64,000 bases of DNA from Vibrio bivalvicida (GCF_001399455.2 NZ_LLEI02000016.1:46032-110031), one strand, 5' to 3'. Shown: positions 45,520-56,737, counted from the first letter of the stretch. Notes: generated by a model not told the origin, from the sequence alone. Program-made: numbers and translations.

Positions 45520-45692
45520 GTCAATTTCCTATTGTTTAATGGGTCGTGTTCGTTTGATAGTGCTATTAAAACAAACTTATTTTGAATCCATGCTGAGCAT
45601 AAGATTCATATTCCATTCATATTGTTGAGAAAATTGGGTGATTGCCGTTATTATTAGTGCTATCACATAGATTTAGTAAGTTCAGATATCTC

Positions 45693-47150
45693 ATGCAGTC
45701 AACGATTAAGGCGTTAATGGTTCAAGGCACGACTTCCGATGCTGGAAAAAGTGTTCTTGTGGCAGGTTTATGCCGTGTTTTAGCTCGAAAGAAAGTCAAA
45801 GTCGCCCCGTTTAAACCACAGAATATGGCGCTAAATAGTGCTGTGACCCCCGATGGTGGTGAGATTGGACGTGCGCAAGCAGTGCAAGCTTTAGCGTGCA
45901 ATATTGAATCTAGTGTTCACATGAATCCGGTATTACTTAAACCAAACACTGACATGGGCGCACAAGTGATCTTACAAGGCAAGGCGACGACAACGGTCGA
46001 TGCCATTGGATATCGGAGCTACAAAAAAGTGGCCTTGCCAGTCGTTATGGAGTCTTTTTCGATCTTGCAGTCAAAATATGAATCGGTATTGATTGAAGGT
46101 GCTGGGAGCCCTGCGGAAATCAATTTAAGAGAAAATGACATCGCCAACATGGGATTTGCAGAAGAGGCCGATGTACCAGTGATCATTGTCGCCGATATCG
46201 ATCGTGGAGGGGTGTTTGCGCACCTTTATGGAACGCTGGCGCTACTCTCAGAGAGTGAACAAAAACGAATTAAAGGGTTTGTCATTAACCGATTCAGGGG
46301 AGATATCTCCTTATTGCAATCGGGTCTAGACTGGTTGGAAGAAAAAACAGGAAAGCCTGTGATTGGTGTTTTACCATACCTCCATGGTTTTGACTTAGAA
46401 GCTGAAGACGCCATTAACGCGCAGCAAATCACTAGTGAAAATGCTAAGTTAAATATTGTCGTTCCTGTCTTTCCGCGTATCAGCAACCATACCGATTTTG
46501 ATGCATTAAGACTGAACCCAGATATTAACCTAAAGTATGCTGGCAAAGGAGAGCGCCTTACAGAAGCCGATTTGATCATTCTTCCTGGTTCGAAGTCTGT
46601 AAGGAGTGATCTCGACTACCTTCGTCAACAAGGATGGGATAAAGACATCAATAGGCATCTTAGACTAGGAGGGAAAGTCATGGGGATCTGTGGTGGATAC
46701 CAAATGCTGGGTACGAAGATTGATGACCCTATGGGTATTGAAAGTACAGCTGGCTCAACCCAAGGCTTAGGGCATCTTGCTGTTGAAACAGAACTGAAAG
46801 AAAGTAAAACCCTGAGTAATATAAGCGGTGTGATGACTCTCAATGGCAAAGAAGTATCAGTGGCTGGATATGAGATTCACGCCGGAATTAGCCAAGTCAC
46901 AGGATGTTCTTTAGTTAAACTGGAAAGTAGTAACAGTGATGGAGCGGTTAGTGATTGTAATCAAGTGCTAGGGACTTATCTACATGGTATCTTCGACTGT
47001 CCAGACGCAGTTTCGGCCATCTGTCTGTGGGTAGGTGTCGATGAAATTGCGCAAATCGATCATAAACAGAATCAGCAGAAAGCAATTGACAGGATTGCTG
47101 ATGCTATAGAGCAGCATCTTGATCTTAAGAAGCTTTGGCCAGAATTATGA
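45693..47150 (+). CDS. cobQ: cobyric acid synthase
   Basis: A 485-residue glutamine amidotransferase that amidates four side chains of adenosylcobyrinic acid in cobalamin synthesis. The N-terminal ATPase domain opens with [19 protein letters not shown], and the glutaminase domain has [10 protein letters not shown] with the catalytic Cys333. ATG 45693 is preferred over the in-frame codon at 45642, because the family begins [12 protein letters not shown]. The stop overlaps the ATG of modA, so vitamin B12 and molybdate genes form one unit. No other cob genes are seen here. Synonym: cbiP. Confidence 0.93.
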   Translation: MQSTIKALMVQGTTSDAGKSVLVAGLCRVLARKKVKVAPFKPQNMALNSAVTPDGGEIGRAQAVQALACNIESSVHMNPVLLKPNTDMGAQVILQGKATTTVDAIGYRSYKKVALPVVMESFSILQSKYESVLIEGAGSPAEINLRENDIANMGFAEEADVPVIIVADIDRGGVFAHLYGTLALLSESEQKRIKGFVINRFRGDISLLQSGLDWLEEKTGKPVIGVLPYLHGFDLEAEDAINAQQITSENAKLNIVVPVFPRISNHTDFDALRLNPDINLKYAGKGERLTEADLIILPGSKSVRSDLDYLRQQGWDKDINRHLRLGGKVMGICGGYQMLGTKIDDPMGIESTAGSTQGLGHLAVETELKESKTLSNISGVMTLNGKEVSVAGYEIHAGISQVTGCSLVKLESSNSDGAVSDCNQVLGTYLHGIFDCPDAVSAICLWVGVDEIAQIDHKQNQQKAIDRIADAIEQHLDLKKLWPEL

Positions 47151-47917
47151 TAACCATGACCGATGTTAGAATCTGCCTTTTCGCAATGTTTGCTTGTACG
47201 AGTTTTACTGTCAATGCAGAGACGCTGCGTATTTACGCAGCTTCATCTATGACCAATGTTGTTAACGAAATTGTTGACCAGTTTGAAACAACACATTCGC
47301 TCAGGGTAACGACAGTTTATGGTGGAAGTGCCTCGCTAGCTCGCCAACTTGCCCAGGGGGCGCCAGCGGATGTCTATATTTCAGCCAATCTTAAATGGAT
47401 GGATTACCTTGTAGACCAACAAATAGCAGCTAGTGACGCCGTCACTAATATTGCGGCGAATGAGTTGGTGGTTATTGCACCTAAAGGTAATAATGTAGGG
47501 TTAGATATTAATATGGCGGGCTCTTGGTTGTCTGCGTTGAATGGCTCAAGACTAGCCTTAGGGCAAACCAATGCGGTCCCGGCCGGTATTTATGCCAAAG
47601 AAGCGTTACTAAATATTGGTATATGGGATGACATAAAGTCGTTTTTGGCTCCGACGAGTAATGTTCGAATCGCTCTTACTTTAGTTGAAAGGAAAGAAAC
47701 GCCTCTTGGGATTGTTTACAAGACTGATGCGCTACTGAGTGATAAAACAGAGATTGTTGCAACCTTCCCACATAACTCTCATTCGAGCATTTTGTATCCG
47801 ATGGTGACGCTTAATAACAAGGCACATACACGAAGGTTTGCACAATTTGTGAACTCACAGCAAGCGCAAACTATTATAAAGCGCTTTGGTTTTTTAGAGG
47901 CAAAAGAGCAGAGGTGA
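47147..47917 (+). CDS. modA: molybdate ABC transporter binding protein
   Basis: A 256-residue periplasmic molybdate/tungstate-binding protein. The signal peptide ends at about residue 20 (TSFTVNA). The mature protein starts [18 protein letters not shown] with the oxyanion-binding Ser pair, then [22 protein letters not shown]. The start ATG overlaps the cobQ stop by ATGA, which implies coupled translation. It heads modABC. Confidence 0.94.
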   Translation: MITMTDVRICLFAMFACTSFTVNAETLRIYAASSMTNVVNEIVDQFETTHSLRVTTVYGGSASLARQLAQGAPADVYISANLKWMDYLVDQQIAASDAVTNIAANELVVIAPKGNNVGLDINMAGSWLSALNGSRLALGQTNAVPAGIYAKEALLNIGIWDDIKSFLAPTSNVRIALTLVERKETPLGIVYKTDALLSDKTEIVATFPHNSHSSILYPMVTLNNKAHTRRFAQFVNSQQAQTIIKRFGFLEAKEQR

Positions 47918-48612
47918 ATTTGCTAACCGACTACGAATATCAAGCACTGTTGTTGAGTTTGAAAGTTGCGTTTTTCGCAATTGTTTGGCTAATTCCTCTC
48001 GGTATAGCACTTGCTTGGTTATTAGCAAGAAAGCAGTTTATTGGTAAAAGTTTGATCGACGCGATCATCCATCTGCCGTTAGTTTTACCACCAGTAGTGA
48101 TTGGCTATCTATTGCTCATTTCAATGGGCAGGCAAGGAGCATTTGGAAACTGGCTGTTCGAACATTGGGGGCTGGTTTTTTCTTTTAGTTGGAAAGGAGC
48201 TGTGCTCGCATGTGTCGTCGTTGCGTTACCCTTGATGGTGCGTTCAATAAGACTTAGCTTAGAAAGCGTCGATGGTCGGCTAGAACAGGCTGCAGCGACG
48301 CTTGGCGCCTCACCAATTAAGATCTTTTTTACTATCACCTTACCTTTGACGATCCCTGGGATCATTACTGGAACCATGCTTTCATTTGCTAGAAGTTTGG
48401 GTGAGTTTGGGGCAACCATTAGCTTCGTCTCCAACATTCCCGGTGAAACTCAAACAATTCCATTAGCAATGTATACCTTTATTGAAACCCCTGGCTCGGA
48501 ACAAGAAGCGATGCGGCTGTGCTTGATTTCCATTGCCATTGCTCTTGCATCCATGCTGATATCTGAGTGGCTTGCCAGAGTCAGCGCACGTCGATTAGGA
48601 GCAGATGCATGA
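47914..48612 (+). CDS. modB: molybdate ABC transporter permease
   Basis: A 232-residue inner membrane permease with about six hydrophobic segments. The cytoplasmic coupling loop [22 protein letters not shown] (EAA motif) contacts ModC. The start is GTG at 47914, overlapping the modA stop by four bases. The length is as in E. coli ModB (229). Confidence 0.95.
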   Translation: MNLLTDYEYQALLLSLKVAFFAIVWLIPLGIALAWLLARKQFIGKSLIDAIIHLPLVLPPVVIGYLLLISMGRQGAFGNWLFEHWGLVFSFSWKGAVLACVVVALPLMVRSIRLSLESVDGRLEQAAATLGASPIKIFFTITLPLTIPGIITGTMLSFARSLGEFGATISFVSNIPGETQTIPLAMYTFIETPGSEQEAMRLCLISIAIALASMLISEWLARVSARRLGADA

Positions 48613-49715
48613 ACGAAATTACGACGTGCTATCAACAGACGTTAGGTAATACGCATTTCGACATTGATCTAAAACTCCCAAGTAGGGGAATTACCGCTGT
48701 GTTCGGTCGTTCGGGGGCTGGAAAAACGTCTCTGATTAATGTTATCTCGGGGCTGACACAGCCGGAAAGCGGAGTGATTAGCGTAGGTAGTAAAACTCTT
48801 TTTGACTCCGCTCGTAAGATCAATGTCCCAGTCCACAAGCGTAACGTTGGCTACGTGTTTCAAGATTCTCGATTGTTTCCTCATTTCAAAGTCGAGCGCA
48901 ACCTAAACTATGGCGTGTCAGTTTCCGATTCAAAGCACTTTGAGCAAATCGTACAACTCTTATCACTTGAGAATTTGCTTTATCGTTACCCCCACCAATT
49001 ATCTGGTGGTGAGAAACAACGTGTCGCGATAGGGCGAGCTTTGTTGTCAAAACCAGATATCTTGCTCATGGATGAGCCGCTTGCCTCTTTAGACTTACCG
49101 AGAAAGCGAGAAGTGATGCCTTTTTTAGAGCAGCTATCTCAAACAGTTGAAATTCCGATTATCTACGTATCACATAGTTTGAATGAAGTCCTTCGACTTG
49201 CGAGTCATTTAGTGGTTATAGATGAAGGAAAAGTCGCCGTATCTGGTCCAATTGAAGAGGTGTGGTCTTCAAGAGCAATGAAACCTTGGCAATCCTTTTC
49301 TGAGCAAAGTTCCCTTTTTGAAGGTTGTGTTGTTGAGCATAATAATGACTACGCATTATCTAAAATCGAACTGGCACCAGGGGTTAGATTATGGGTACAG
49401 AAAATTGAAGGAGAGATCGGCTCTCCTGTAAGGCTTCAAGTACGAGCCAATGATGTGTCTTTAATGCTTGCGAAACCTAGACATACCTCTATTCGCAATG
49501 TGTTGCCCGGTAATGTTTCCAAGATAGAAACTCACAGTAATAGCCAAGATAGAATCAGTGTGTCAGTTCAAGTCGAGCTATCGAAAGAATGCAAACTAAT
49601 GGCAACCATTACGGCTTGGGCAAGAGATGAATTAGATCTTAAAGCGGGTAACAAGGTGTATGTACAAATTAAAGGGGTGAGTGTGACTCAAAGAGATATT
49701 GTCCTATCCCATTAA
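48609..49715 (+). CDS. modC: molybdate ABC transporter ATPase
   Basis: A 368-residue ATPase. Walker A is [10 protein letters not shown], the signature is [15 protein letters not shown], Walker B is [13 protein letters not shown], and the H-loop is VSHSLNE. The C-terminal third is a TOBE/Mop-like domain that binds oxyanion in ModC proteins. ATG 48609 overlaps the modB stop by ATGA; the frame extends 14 codons further up but that part lies inside modB. Last gene of cobQ-modABC. No ModE gene is in the window. Confidence 0.95.
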   Translation: MNEITTCYQQTLGNTHFDIDLKLPSRGITAVFGRSGAGKTSLINVISGLTQPESGVISVGSKTLFDSARKINVPVHKRNVGYVFQDSRLFPHFKVERNLNYGVSVSDSKHFEQIVQLLSLENLLYRYPHQLSGGEKQRVAIGRALLSKPDILLMDEPLASLDLPRKREVMPFLEQLSQTVEIPIIYVSHSLNEVLRLASHLVVIDEGKVAVSGPIEEVWSSRAMKPWQSFSEQSSLFEGCVVEHNNDYALSKIELAPGVRLWVQKIEGEIGSPVRLQVRANDVSLMLAKPRHTSIRNVLPGNVSKIETHSNSQDRISVSVQVELSKECKLMATITAWARDELDLKAGNKVYVQIKGVSVTQRDIVLSH

Positions 49716-49745
49716 AAAACGCCGCATATTGCGGCGTTTTTGTTT
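49716..49745. terminator. bidirectional terminator after modC
   Basis: AAAACGCCGC and GCGGCGTTTT around ATATT, with A and T tracts, between modC and the convergent gene. Confidence 0.92.
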
Positions 49746-50194
49746 TAGCGTATTTGTGATTTAGTAAATACGTCAGTAAAGTCACGCTTCAAAATTGGGT
49801 CGCGGCGCGCTTTTTTGATTTGCTTAACCATATCTTTAACGCAGTTGTGCAGTACCTGATCAAGTAATTGCGCGCGGTACTCTTCCTGCTGCTGCTCTGA
49901 CATGTCTTTTGGAAGATCCAAAGTAGGGAACTCTTCCATTACGTTCAGACCAGCAAAAGCTTGGCTTACAGAAACTAAAGCATGGAATTGCTCAAAGTTG
50001 TCTAAAACATTCTGGGCACTGCTTGGCAGCTCATTCCAAGACTCGCGAACAGCATCTTCAGAAACTTCATGGATTGACGTTACCATCAAATGCATTGCTT
50101 CCGGAACATCATCAAATTCAATTACTTGGCGAAGTTCAGCGGAAACCTCTGCTAGATCTACTTTTTTCTGCTCTGTTTGATTAACGTCAGACAT
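49745..50194 (-). CDS. conserved hypothetical acidic protein (possibly DUF3069)
   Basis: A 149-residue cytoplasmic protein, mostly alpha-helical by composition, acidic in the first two thirds and basic at the end (KQIKKARRDPILKRD). No signal peptide or membrane segment. It resembles short proteins of Vibrio and Shewanella that I recall under DUF3069, but I cannot verify this. ATG at 50194 follows AAGAGAA. Single gene. Confidence 0.7.
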   Translation of the reverse strand: MSDVNQTEQKKVDLAEVSAELRQVIEFDDVPEAMHLMVTSIHEVSEDAVRESWNELPSSAQNVLDNFEQFHALVSVSQAFAGLNVMEEFPTLDLPKDMSEQQQEEYRAQLLDQVLHNCVKDMVKQIKKARRDPILKRDFTDVFTKSQIR

Positions 50195-50400
50195 GGCTAT
50201 TTTCTCTTAAAATGTGTGTGTATCGGCGCTATCGTAAAAAATTGGGGCCAAATGTCAACCTTGGATGGATGATTAGAACAAGGTGAAGTATGCTTTTGTT
50301 AAACATGTGATTTCTTGATTGTTTTTGCTCATTGGTCCATTTATTACTTAATGGTCAAAAGACATGAGTTGAGACGTTGTTAACTAAGGGTAGTGGAATA

Positions 50401-51363
50401 GTGGAAGTAACAGGCTCATCGATGAAGATCCTACTGGTAGATGACGTTCAAATGGAGCGGATCCAACTTGCTATCAGGTTGAAACAGCTAGGACATAGTG
50501 TAGAGATGGCGAGCTCAGGTGAAGAAGCTTTAGCGCTATACCCTCAGCTTGAACCAGACTTAGTGTTGCTCGATATTTCCATGCCACAAATGAACGGATT
50601 TATTGTTTCGTCAAAAATCAGAGAGTTTTACCCTGACTGGGTACCAATTATTTTCTTAAGTAGCCATGATGAACCAACCATGATCGCAAGTGCAATTGAA
50701 GCTGGTGGGGATGACTATCTGATCAAACCCGTCGACAAAATTGTGCTTAACTCCAAATTGATTGCGATGCAACGAATCGCCTTCATGCGTCGAGAGCTGA
50801 AACAAAAGACGGTAGCACTGGCAAAAGCCAATGAAGAATTAGCCAAGTTAGCGCAAGAAGATGGGTTAACTAAAGTTAAAAATCGTCGTTACATTGACGA
50901 AAAACTGGCTGAGATGATCTCTTTACATGGGCGCCATGAGTTGCCATTAAGTATTATCATGCTAGATGTAGATAGGTTCAAACTTTACAACGACAATTAT
51001 GGCCACATAGAAGGTGACAAGTGTTTAGTTGAAATTGCTGCAATCCTAAATCGTTTATTCTCACGAAGTGGTGAGACAGTTGGGCGCTATGGTGGTGAAG
51101 AGTTTGTCATCATACTTGGTTATACAGACTTTGAAACCGCGATGAACAACGCACAGCGAATAAAATCAACCTTAGAAGACGCTAGTTTACCGCATGAGTA
51201 TAGTGACGTGTCATCCGTAGTGACAGTGTCACAGGGTGTGTTGCAATTTGTTCCTAGTGGACGCGAATCTATAGAACAGGTTTATGAACGTGTTGACGAA
51301 CGCTTATATCAAGCCAAAGAGAATGGGCGCAATCAATTTGTTGCTGTTGACTTAACTACTTAG
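50401..51363 (+). CDS. response regulator with GGDEF output (diguanylate cyclase)
   Basis: A 320-residue protein. The receiver domain covers about 8-122, with the acidic pocket in LLVDD, the phosphorylation site Asp58 in LLDISMPQMNG, and Lys in YLIKPVDK. A short helix leads to the GGDEF domain, whose active site is YGGEEFVIIL. The residues before it are RSGE, so the RxxD inhibitory site is not fully kept. The start is taken as GTG 50401; ATG 50422 would also keep the receiver. There is no kinase beside it. The stop overlaps that of the next, convergent cyclase. Confidence 0.92.
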   Translation: MEVTGSSMKILLVDDVQMERIQLAIRLKQLGHSVEMASSGEEALALYPQLEPDLVLLDISMPQMNGFIVSSKIREFYPDWVPIIFLSSHDEPTMIASAIEAGGDDYLIKPVDKIVLNSKLIAMQRIAFMRRELKQKTVALAKANEELAKLAQEDGLTKVKNRRYIDEKLAEMISLHGRHELPLSIIMLDVDRFKLYNDNYGHIEGDKCLVEIAAILNRLFSRSGETVGRYGGEEFVIILGYTDFETAMNNAQRIKSTLEDASLPHEYSDVSSVVTVSQGVLQFVPSGRESIEQVYERVDERLYQAKENGRNQFVAVDLTT

Positions 51364-52595
51364 CTAAAACAAACACGGTTTCGGCCTGACTTTTTCGCCT
51401 TGTATAGCGCATTGTCAGCCGCCTTCATTACCTCTGATACCTTATTTGATTCGCTACTGTCAGCGACGCCGATACTGATAGTGACGTTTACATAATCTTT
51501 TTGTTTTGCCACCCCACGTTTTCTTGACCCGACTTTGTCATCTTTTGGACGAGAGTCTTGATTGCGCAGGGTCATGTCGTAACCCTCAATAGAGGCTCTC
51601 AGGAGTTCGAGGTGATCATGTGTATCCTCTAATAGCTTTCCTTTAAAGAGTACGGTGAACTCTTCACCGCCATAGCGATAAACTTTAGCGCGGCCACCAA
51701 CTTGCTGAAGTTTGCTTGCTACCAGTTTAAGGACATCGTCTCCAGTATCATGACCATAAGTATCATTGAAAGATTTAAAATGGTCGATATCTAACATCGC
51801 TATGGTGTAGCTTCGGCCTAAATGTTTTAGATCAGATTCCAATGCGAGTCGACCAGGGATTTCAGTAAGTGTATCCATGAACGCAAGCTCGTAACTTGCT
51901 GAAAGGAGATAAACGAGTAACAGAATACCTGCCAACGAAAACATGGTGCTAGAAATGTAGGTGACATGGAAAAAAACAAACGTAGTGGCAGACAACAAGG
52001 TTGCTGAATAAATGACCACATCAATGATGCTATTTCGATTCAACACGCAGATAGACAGTATGAGCACCATTGCTAAAAGAAAAACTACAAGTATAAATGG
52101 TAGCTTTGATATTTCGGGCAATACGAATAGAAATGTCTCATCGATATTGTCAAATCCACCTTCATAAAAATAAGTGAGGATTAAATGTGACCACAACACA
52201 AGCATTGCTATCTTGAAAAGATAGAACCCAAAGGAACGGGTAAATAATGCGGAATCTTTGTAGCTATAGACAAAAATGAGTGCAATCGGCAGTAACGCGG
52301 CAAGAAGCGATAGCTCAAGAATTGTCGTACCCAAAGAGAGGGGGGATTGCAAACGTTCTTGTATCAACCAATATGAGACTAATAGTGCTGACGCAACCAT
52401 TGCAATTCTACTTTGTTTGAAAACATCCCCTAGCACTATAGTTATAACAAACAAAACAAATGGAAGTTTAGATACGATACCCAAGTTTGAATAGGTTAGG
52501 CTGATAACGTTATTCATTCCAAATGCAATAAACGTCAGCAACATCAAAGGCAACGAGAGACGGAACCAATTTGTAGAGACGAGAGAAAATGACAT
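51360..52595 (-). CDS. membrane diguanylate cyclase
   Basis: A 411-residue protein with about eight hydrophobic segments in the first 230 residues and no extracytoplasmic sensor domain of size. The GGDEF domain has ALYKAKKSGRN at its end and the active site YGGEEFTVLF. No RxxD inhibitory site precedes it. A loop of about 15 basic residues (SRPKDDKVGSRKRG) interrupts the domain and is unusual. It is divergent from the ComFB-family gene. Confidence 0.9.
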   Translation of the reverse strand: MSFSLVSTNWFRLSLPLMLLTFIAFGMNNVISLTYSNLGIVSKLPFVLFVITIVLGDVFKQSRIAMVASALLVSYWLIQERLQSPLSLGTTILELSLLAALLPIALIFVYSYKDSALFTRSFGFYLFKIAMLVLWSHLILTYFYEGGFDNIDETFLFVLPEISKLPFILVVFLLAMVLILSICVLNRNSIIDVVIYSATLLSATTFVFFHVTYISSTMFSLAGILLLVYLLSASYELAFMDTLTEIPGRLALESDLKHLGRSYTIAMLDIDHFKSFNDTYGHDTGDDVLKLVASKLQQVGGRAKVYRYGGEEFTVLFKGKLLEDTHDHLELLRASIEGYDMTLRNQDSRPKDDKVGSRKRGVAKQKDYVNVTISIGVADSSESNKVSEVMKAADNALYKAKKSGRNRVCFS

Positions 52596-52813
52596 TCAAC
52601 CTAGCCTGACAGGATCTAATTATTGATTAGCAACTTGCTAAGAATACTTTTATTTGATGAATTTCCAAGCTTTTTACTAAACTTATAGATGAAAATTCGT
52701 GTTACGTATAGATAGTGGTCATATATTGGTGTTGAAATGCGCAATTACGTAGAAACGAGCAACATTTTAAAACATACTAGAAAGAACAATCGCCTCAAAA
52801 GGAGTTGATAGAT

Positions 52814-53179
52814 ATGCAGATAAGTGTGGACGTACATAATTATATGGAAACCTTAGTCGGTCAAGAGTTGACAAAAGCAAAGTATGTTAACAACTTCGAC
52901 CATGAACAACTAGCTGACCTTGCATGCCTTGCCTTATCCCAACTGCGACCAGTATACATTCGCTACGATATTGACTTTCTTTCAGCACTCCCAGAAGAGC
53001 GCCTAGTGACATTGAAAGAGTATGCAGCCACGGCTTTAGAAGCCGCATGTACAATGATTGTTGACGATCGCAGGAAAAACAGGAAAGATGAAATTCTTGT
53101 CGTGTTTAGCAAACAGCAGATGTTTGACGATAACATTGAGTTAGAGTGGTTTGAAAAACCAATTCTTAAGAAAAACTAA
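52814..53179 (+). CDS. ComFB-family protein, possible cyclic-di-nucleotide receptor
   Basis: A 121-residue soluble protein of the ComFB (late competence) family: HNYMETLVGQEL at the start, then DLACLALSQLRPVYIRYDIDF. ATG 52814 has AAAGGAG 9 nt upstream; the TTG at 52805 is not needed. Family members in cyanobacteria were recently shown to bind cyclic di-GMP and cyclic di-AMP, and the gene here is divergent from one diguanylate cyclase and close to a second. That makes a receptor role plausible but unproven. Confidence 0.85.
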   Translation: MQISVDVHNYMETLVGQELTKAKYVNNFDHEQLADLACLALSQLRPVYIRYDIDFLSALPEERLVTLKEYAATALEAACTMIVDDRRKNRKDEILVVFSKQQMFDDNIELEWFEKPILKKN

Positions 53180-53199
53180 TCGTTACCAAGGAGTACTTT

Positions 53200-53475
53200 G
53201 TGGGACTTTTTTCTCGCTTGTTTGGTGGTCAAAAACAACAAACTAAAGTTGACGTTGAGCCACTAGAATATAAAGGTTTTCTTATCTATCAGGAAGCATT
53301 GGCAGAAGGTGGTCAATATCGAATTGCGGGTCGAATTACCAAGCAATTTGGGGACGAAATCAAAACACATCGTTTTATTCGCTCAGATGTGTTGCCAAGT
53401 GCAAACGATGCCAACGAATTTATGCTTAAGAAGGCGCAAATGTTTATCGATCAAATGGGTGACAACATTTTTTAG
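53200..53475 (+). CDS. HlyU-family small protein
   Basis: A 91-residue protein. After a short basic head (GLFSRLFGGQKQQ), the HlyU-type domain reads YKGFLIYQEALAEGGQYRIAGRITK and ends HRFIRSDVLPSANDANEFMLKKAQMFIDQMGD. The family name comes from a transcriptional activator label (PF10115), but this is not the ArsR-type HlyU of Vibrio virulence and DNA binding is not evident. GTG 53200 follows AAGGAG. It lies 20 nt after the ComFB gene in the same unit. Confidence 0.83.
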   Translation: MGLFSRLFGGQKQQTKVDVEPLEYKGFLIYQEALAEGGQYRIAGRITKQFGDEIKTHRFIRSDVLPSANDANEFMLKKAQMFIDQMGDNIF

Positions 53476-53777
53476 TAGATTCTCCCCCAAATTGACAAGC
53501 ATCATAATTTTAAGAGCCATTAGTCGTTATTCTGATGGCTCTTTTTGTATGTGGATGTCACATAGTTAATTGTTTTAATGAGATTTTTCGCTTACTGGTT
53601 TGACCTCCTGTCACTTTCATATAGTGTGGTTAGGTAGCAAATTGATAAGCAAAATGGTTCATTACCATCGGTTATATGTAATGATATTTTGTGTTTTTGT
53701 TACAAAATGCTTGAAGTATCTAAAATCGTTGGATAAAAACAGAACAATCATTGTTGCGAATAGTCAAGGAATAGCTA
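53476..53777. other. 302-bp intergenic region before pntA
   Basis: It contains the terminator of the ComFB-HlyU unit (53513-53546) and then about 230 bp of AT-rich sequence that should hold the pntAB promoter. I see no gene or clear repeat in it. Confidence 0.6.
53513..53546 (+). terminator. terminator of the ComFB-HlyU unit
   Basis: AGAGCCAT (53513-53520) and ATGGCTCT (53535-53542), then TTTTG. Confidence 0.85.
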
Positions 53778-55328
53778 ATGCAAATTGGTGTGCCAAAAGA
53801 AATACTCGCTGGAGAAACGCGAGTGGCTGCATCGCCAAAGTCGGTTGAGCAGTTATTAAAGTTAGGTTTCGAAGTTAATATCGAAACCGGAGCAGGTGAA
53901 CTGGCGAGTTTTGAAGACTCTGCTTTCGAATCTGCGGGAGCAAAAATTGTATCCACAGAAGAGGTTTGGGCGTCAGACCTAATTCTTAAGGTGAATGCTC
54001 CTCTTTTCAGTGAAGAAAATGATGAAATAGCGCTGTTGAAAGACGGTGCGAGTTTGATCAGTTTTATCTGGCCAGCGCAAAACCCTGAATTAATGGAAAA
54101 GCTTTCTAGCAAAAACATTAATGTAATGGCAATGGACGCAGTGCCTCGTATCTCTCGTGCGCAAGCACTAGACGCGCTCTCTTCAATGGCGAATATCGCT
54201 GGTTACCGAGCAGTTGTAGAAGCTGCCCATGAGTTTGGGCGCTTTTTCACGGGGCAAATCACGGCCGCTGGTAAAGTGCCACCAGCGAAAGTACTGGTCG
54301 CAGGCGCCGGTGTCGCGGGTCTTGCGGCAATTGGTGCTGCTGGTAGCTTGGGCGCTATTGTCCGTGCTTTTGACGTTCGTCCAGAGGTGAAAGAGCAAGT
54401 ACAATCGATGGGGGCAGAATTTCTAGAAGTTGATTTCAAAGAAGAATCTGGTTCTGGCGATGGCTACGCGAAAGAGATGTCTGACGAGTTCAACAAAAAA
54501 GCGGCTGAGCTTTATGCTGAACAAGCAAAAGACGTTGATATCATTGTTACTACGGCTCTGATTCCTGGCCGACCAGCCCCGAAACTTATCACCAAAGAAA
54601 TGGTTGATAGCATGAAGGCGGGTAGTGTGATTGTCGATTTAGCGGCTGCTAACGGCGGTAACTGTGAATACACGGTTGCAGATAAAGTCATCACTACAGA
54701 GAACGGTGTGAAAATTGTCGGCTATACTGATATGGTCGGCCGCCTTCCTACGCAATCATCTCAACTTTACTCAACAAACATTGTTAACCTACTCAAGCTG
54801 TTAGCCAAAGAAAAAGATGGCAATATCAACATAGATTTTGAAGATGTAGTGCTTCGCGGTGTAACCGTTGTTAAAGAAGGTGAGGTGACTTGGCCTGCAC
54901 CTCCGATTCAGGTATCTGCGCAGCCAGAGCAAAAACCAGCCCAAACAACGATAAAGCCAGAACCAAAAGAAGAAGAACCAACGTCTCCTACCAAGAAGAT
55001 CGTCGGCTTGGTTGCTGGTTTAGGTGCGTTTGCATGGGTTGCCTCTGTAGCTCCTGCGGCATTCTTATCGCATTTTACGGTTTTTGTTTTAGCGTGTGTT
55101 GTGGGTTACTACGTAGTTTGGAATGTTACTCATGCATTGCATACACCACTTATGTCGGTAACGAACGCGATTTCAGGCATTATTGTTGTGGGTGCGCTAC
55201 TGCAGATTGGACAGGGTAATGGCGTTGTTTCATTTTTATCGTTTATAGCGGTATTAATAGCAAGCATCAACATCTTTGGCGGATTCACCGTCACCAAGCG
55301 TATGCTTGAAATGTTCCGTAAAGACTAA
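53778..55328 (+). CDS. pntA: NAD(P) transhydrogenase subunit alpha
   Basis: A 516-residue subunit of the proton-pumping transhydrogenase, which moves hydride from NADH to NADP+ at the inner membrane. The N-terminal NAD-binding domain begins [17 protein letters not shown], with the nucleotide loop [17 protein letters not shown]. After a Pro/Glu-rich linker (about 385-405) come four hydrophobic segments. pntB follows 13 nt downstream. The full length matches E. coli PntA (510). Confidence 0.96.
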   Translation: MQIGVPKEILAGETRVAASPKSVEQLLKLGFEVNIETGAGELASFEDSAFESAGAKIVSTEEVWASDLILKVNAPLFSEENDEIALLKDGASLISFIWPAQNPELMEKLSSKNINVMAMDAVPRISRAQALDALSSMANIAGYRAVVEAAHEFGRFFTGQITAAGKVPPAKVLVAGAGVAGLAAIGAAGSLGAIVRAFDVRPEVKEQVQSMGAEFLEVDFKEESGSGDGYAKEMSDEFNKKAAELYAEQAKDVDIIVTTALIPGRPAPKLITKEMVDSMKAGSVIVDLAAANGGNCEYTVADKVITTENGVKIVGYTDMVGRLPTQSSQLYSTNIVNLLKLLAKEKDGNINIDFEDVVLRGVTVVKEGEVTWPAPPIQVSAQPEQKPAQTTIKPEPKEEEPTSPTKKIVGLVAGLGAFAWVASVAPAAFLSHFTVFVLACVVGYYVVWNVTHALHTPLMSVTNAISGIIVVGALLQIGQGNGVVSFLSFIAVLIASINIFGGFTVTKRMLEMFRKD

Positions 55329-55341
55329 GGAGTAACAGGGA

Positions 55342-56718
55342 ATGTCTGCAGGATTAGTACAAGCGGCTTATATTGTTGCTGCATTATTCTTTATATTGAG
55401 CTTAGCGGGTTTGTCTAAGCAGGAGTCTGCAAGATCGGGTAACTACTACGGTATTGCAGGTATGACGATCGCATTGATCGCAACGATCTTTGGCCCAGAA
55501 TCTGAAGGGTTTGTTTGGATCCTTATTGCGATGGTGATCGGTGGTGGTATAGGTATCCACTATGCTAAGAAAGTTGAAATGACAGAAATGCCAGAGTTAG
55601 TGGCAATTCTTCACAGCTTTGTTGGTATGGCTGCGGTATTGGTTGGCTACAATAGCTATTTAGATGCACCAGAAGCTGCGACCCATGCAGAACACGTCAT
55701 CCACTTAGTGGAAGTGTTCTTGGGTGTCTTCATCGGTGCTGTTACCTTTACTGGTTCAGTGGTCGCGTTTGGTAAACTTCGCGGCATTATCTCATCTTCA
55801 CCTCTAAGCCTTCCGCATAAACACAAAATGAACCTTGCAGCGATTGTTGTTTCAACTTTGCTTATGCTTCATTTCGTCAATGCCGATGGCAGTATGTTTG
55901 CTCTAATCGTAATGACGTTAATCGCATTTGCGTTTGGGTACCATCTGGTTGCTTCTATTGGTGGCGCAGATATGCCAGTGGTAGTATCAATGCTTAACTC
56001 GTACTCAGGATGGGCGGCAGCGGCAGCGGGCTTTATGTTAGCAAACGATCTGTTAATCGTAACAGGTGCTTTGGTGGGTTCGTCTGGTGCCATACTTTCA
56101 TACATTATGTGTAAGGCGATGAACCGCTCGTTTATCAGTGTTATTGCTGGTGGCTTCGGTCAGGAAATCGTTATTTCATCTGATACTGAACAAGGTGAGC
56201 ACAGAGAAACAAATGCTGAAGATGTGGCTGAGCTGCTTAAGAACTCAAAGTCAGTTATCATTACACCAGGGTACGGGATGGCGGTTGCGCAAGCACAGTA
56301 TCCAGTGCATGAAATTACCGAAACACTACGTTCACATGGTGTAGAAGTACGTTTTGGTATTCACCCTGTAGCTGGGCGCTTGCCTGGTCATATGAACGTT
56401 TTACTTGCCGAAGCAAAAGTGCCTTATGACATCGTGCTTGAAATGGACGAAATCAATGACGACCTTTCTGAAACGGATACAGTATTGGTTATTGGTGCGA
56501 ATGATACAGTAAACCCAGCCGCTCTTGATGATCCAAATAGCCCAATTGCGGGTATGCCAGTACTTGAAGTGTGGAATGCGAAAAACGTTATTGTATTTAA
56601 ACGCTCAATGAATACAGGTTACGCAGGGGTACAAAACCCACTGTTTTTCAAAGAAAATACTCAGATGCTCTTTGGTGATGCTAAAGAGAGTGTGGAATCT
56701 ATCTTCAAAGCTTTGTAG
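55342..56718 (+). CDS. pntB: NAD(P) transhydrogenase subunit beta
   Basis: A 458-residue subunit. About nine hydrophobic segments in the first 260 residues form the proton channel. The C-terminal NADP-binding domain has [39 protein letters not shown] and the final [14 protein letters not shown]. It follows AAGGAG. Length equals E. coli PntB (462). Confidence 0.97.
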   Translation: MSAGLVQAAYIVAALFFILSLAGLSKQESARSGNYYGIAGMTIALIATIFGPESEGFVWILIAMVIGGGIGIHYAKKVEMTEMPELVAILHSFVGMAAVLVGYNSYLDAPEAATHAEHVIHLVEVFLGVFIGAVTFTGSVVAFGKLRGIISSSPLSLPHKHKMNLAAIVVSTLLMLHFVNADGSMFALIVMTLIAFAFGYHLVASIGGADMPVVVSMLNSYSGWAAAAAGFMLANDLLIVTGALVGSSGAILSYIMCKAMNRSFISVIAGGFGQEIVISSDTEQGEHRETNAEDVAELLKNSKSVIITPGYGMAVAQAQYPVHEITETLRSHGVEVRFGIHPVAGRLPGHMNVLLAEAKVPYDIVLEMDEINDDLSETDTVLVIGANDTVNPAALDDPNSPIAGMPVLEVWNAKNVIVFKRSMNTGYAGVQNPLFFKENTQMLFGDAKESVESIFKAL

Positions 56719-56737
56719 ATTAGGATTACATTATACG

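Noticed and set aside
53200..53475. HlyU-family gene as the haemolysin regulator HlyU of Vibrio
   Set aside because: The classical virulence HlyU is an ArsR-type winged-helix protein; this 91-residue protein lacks that fold.
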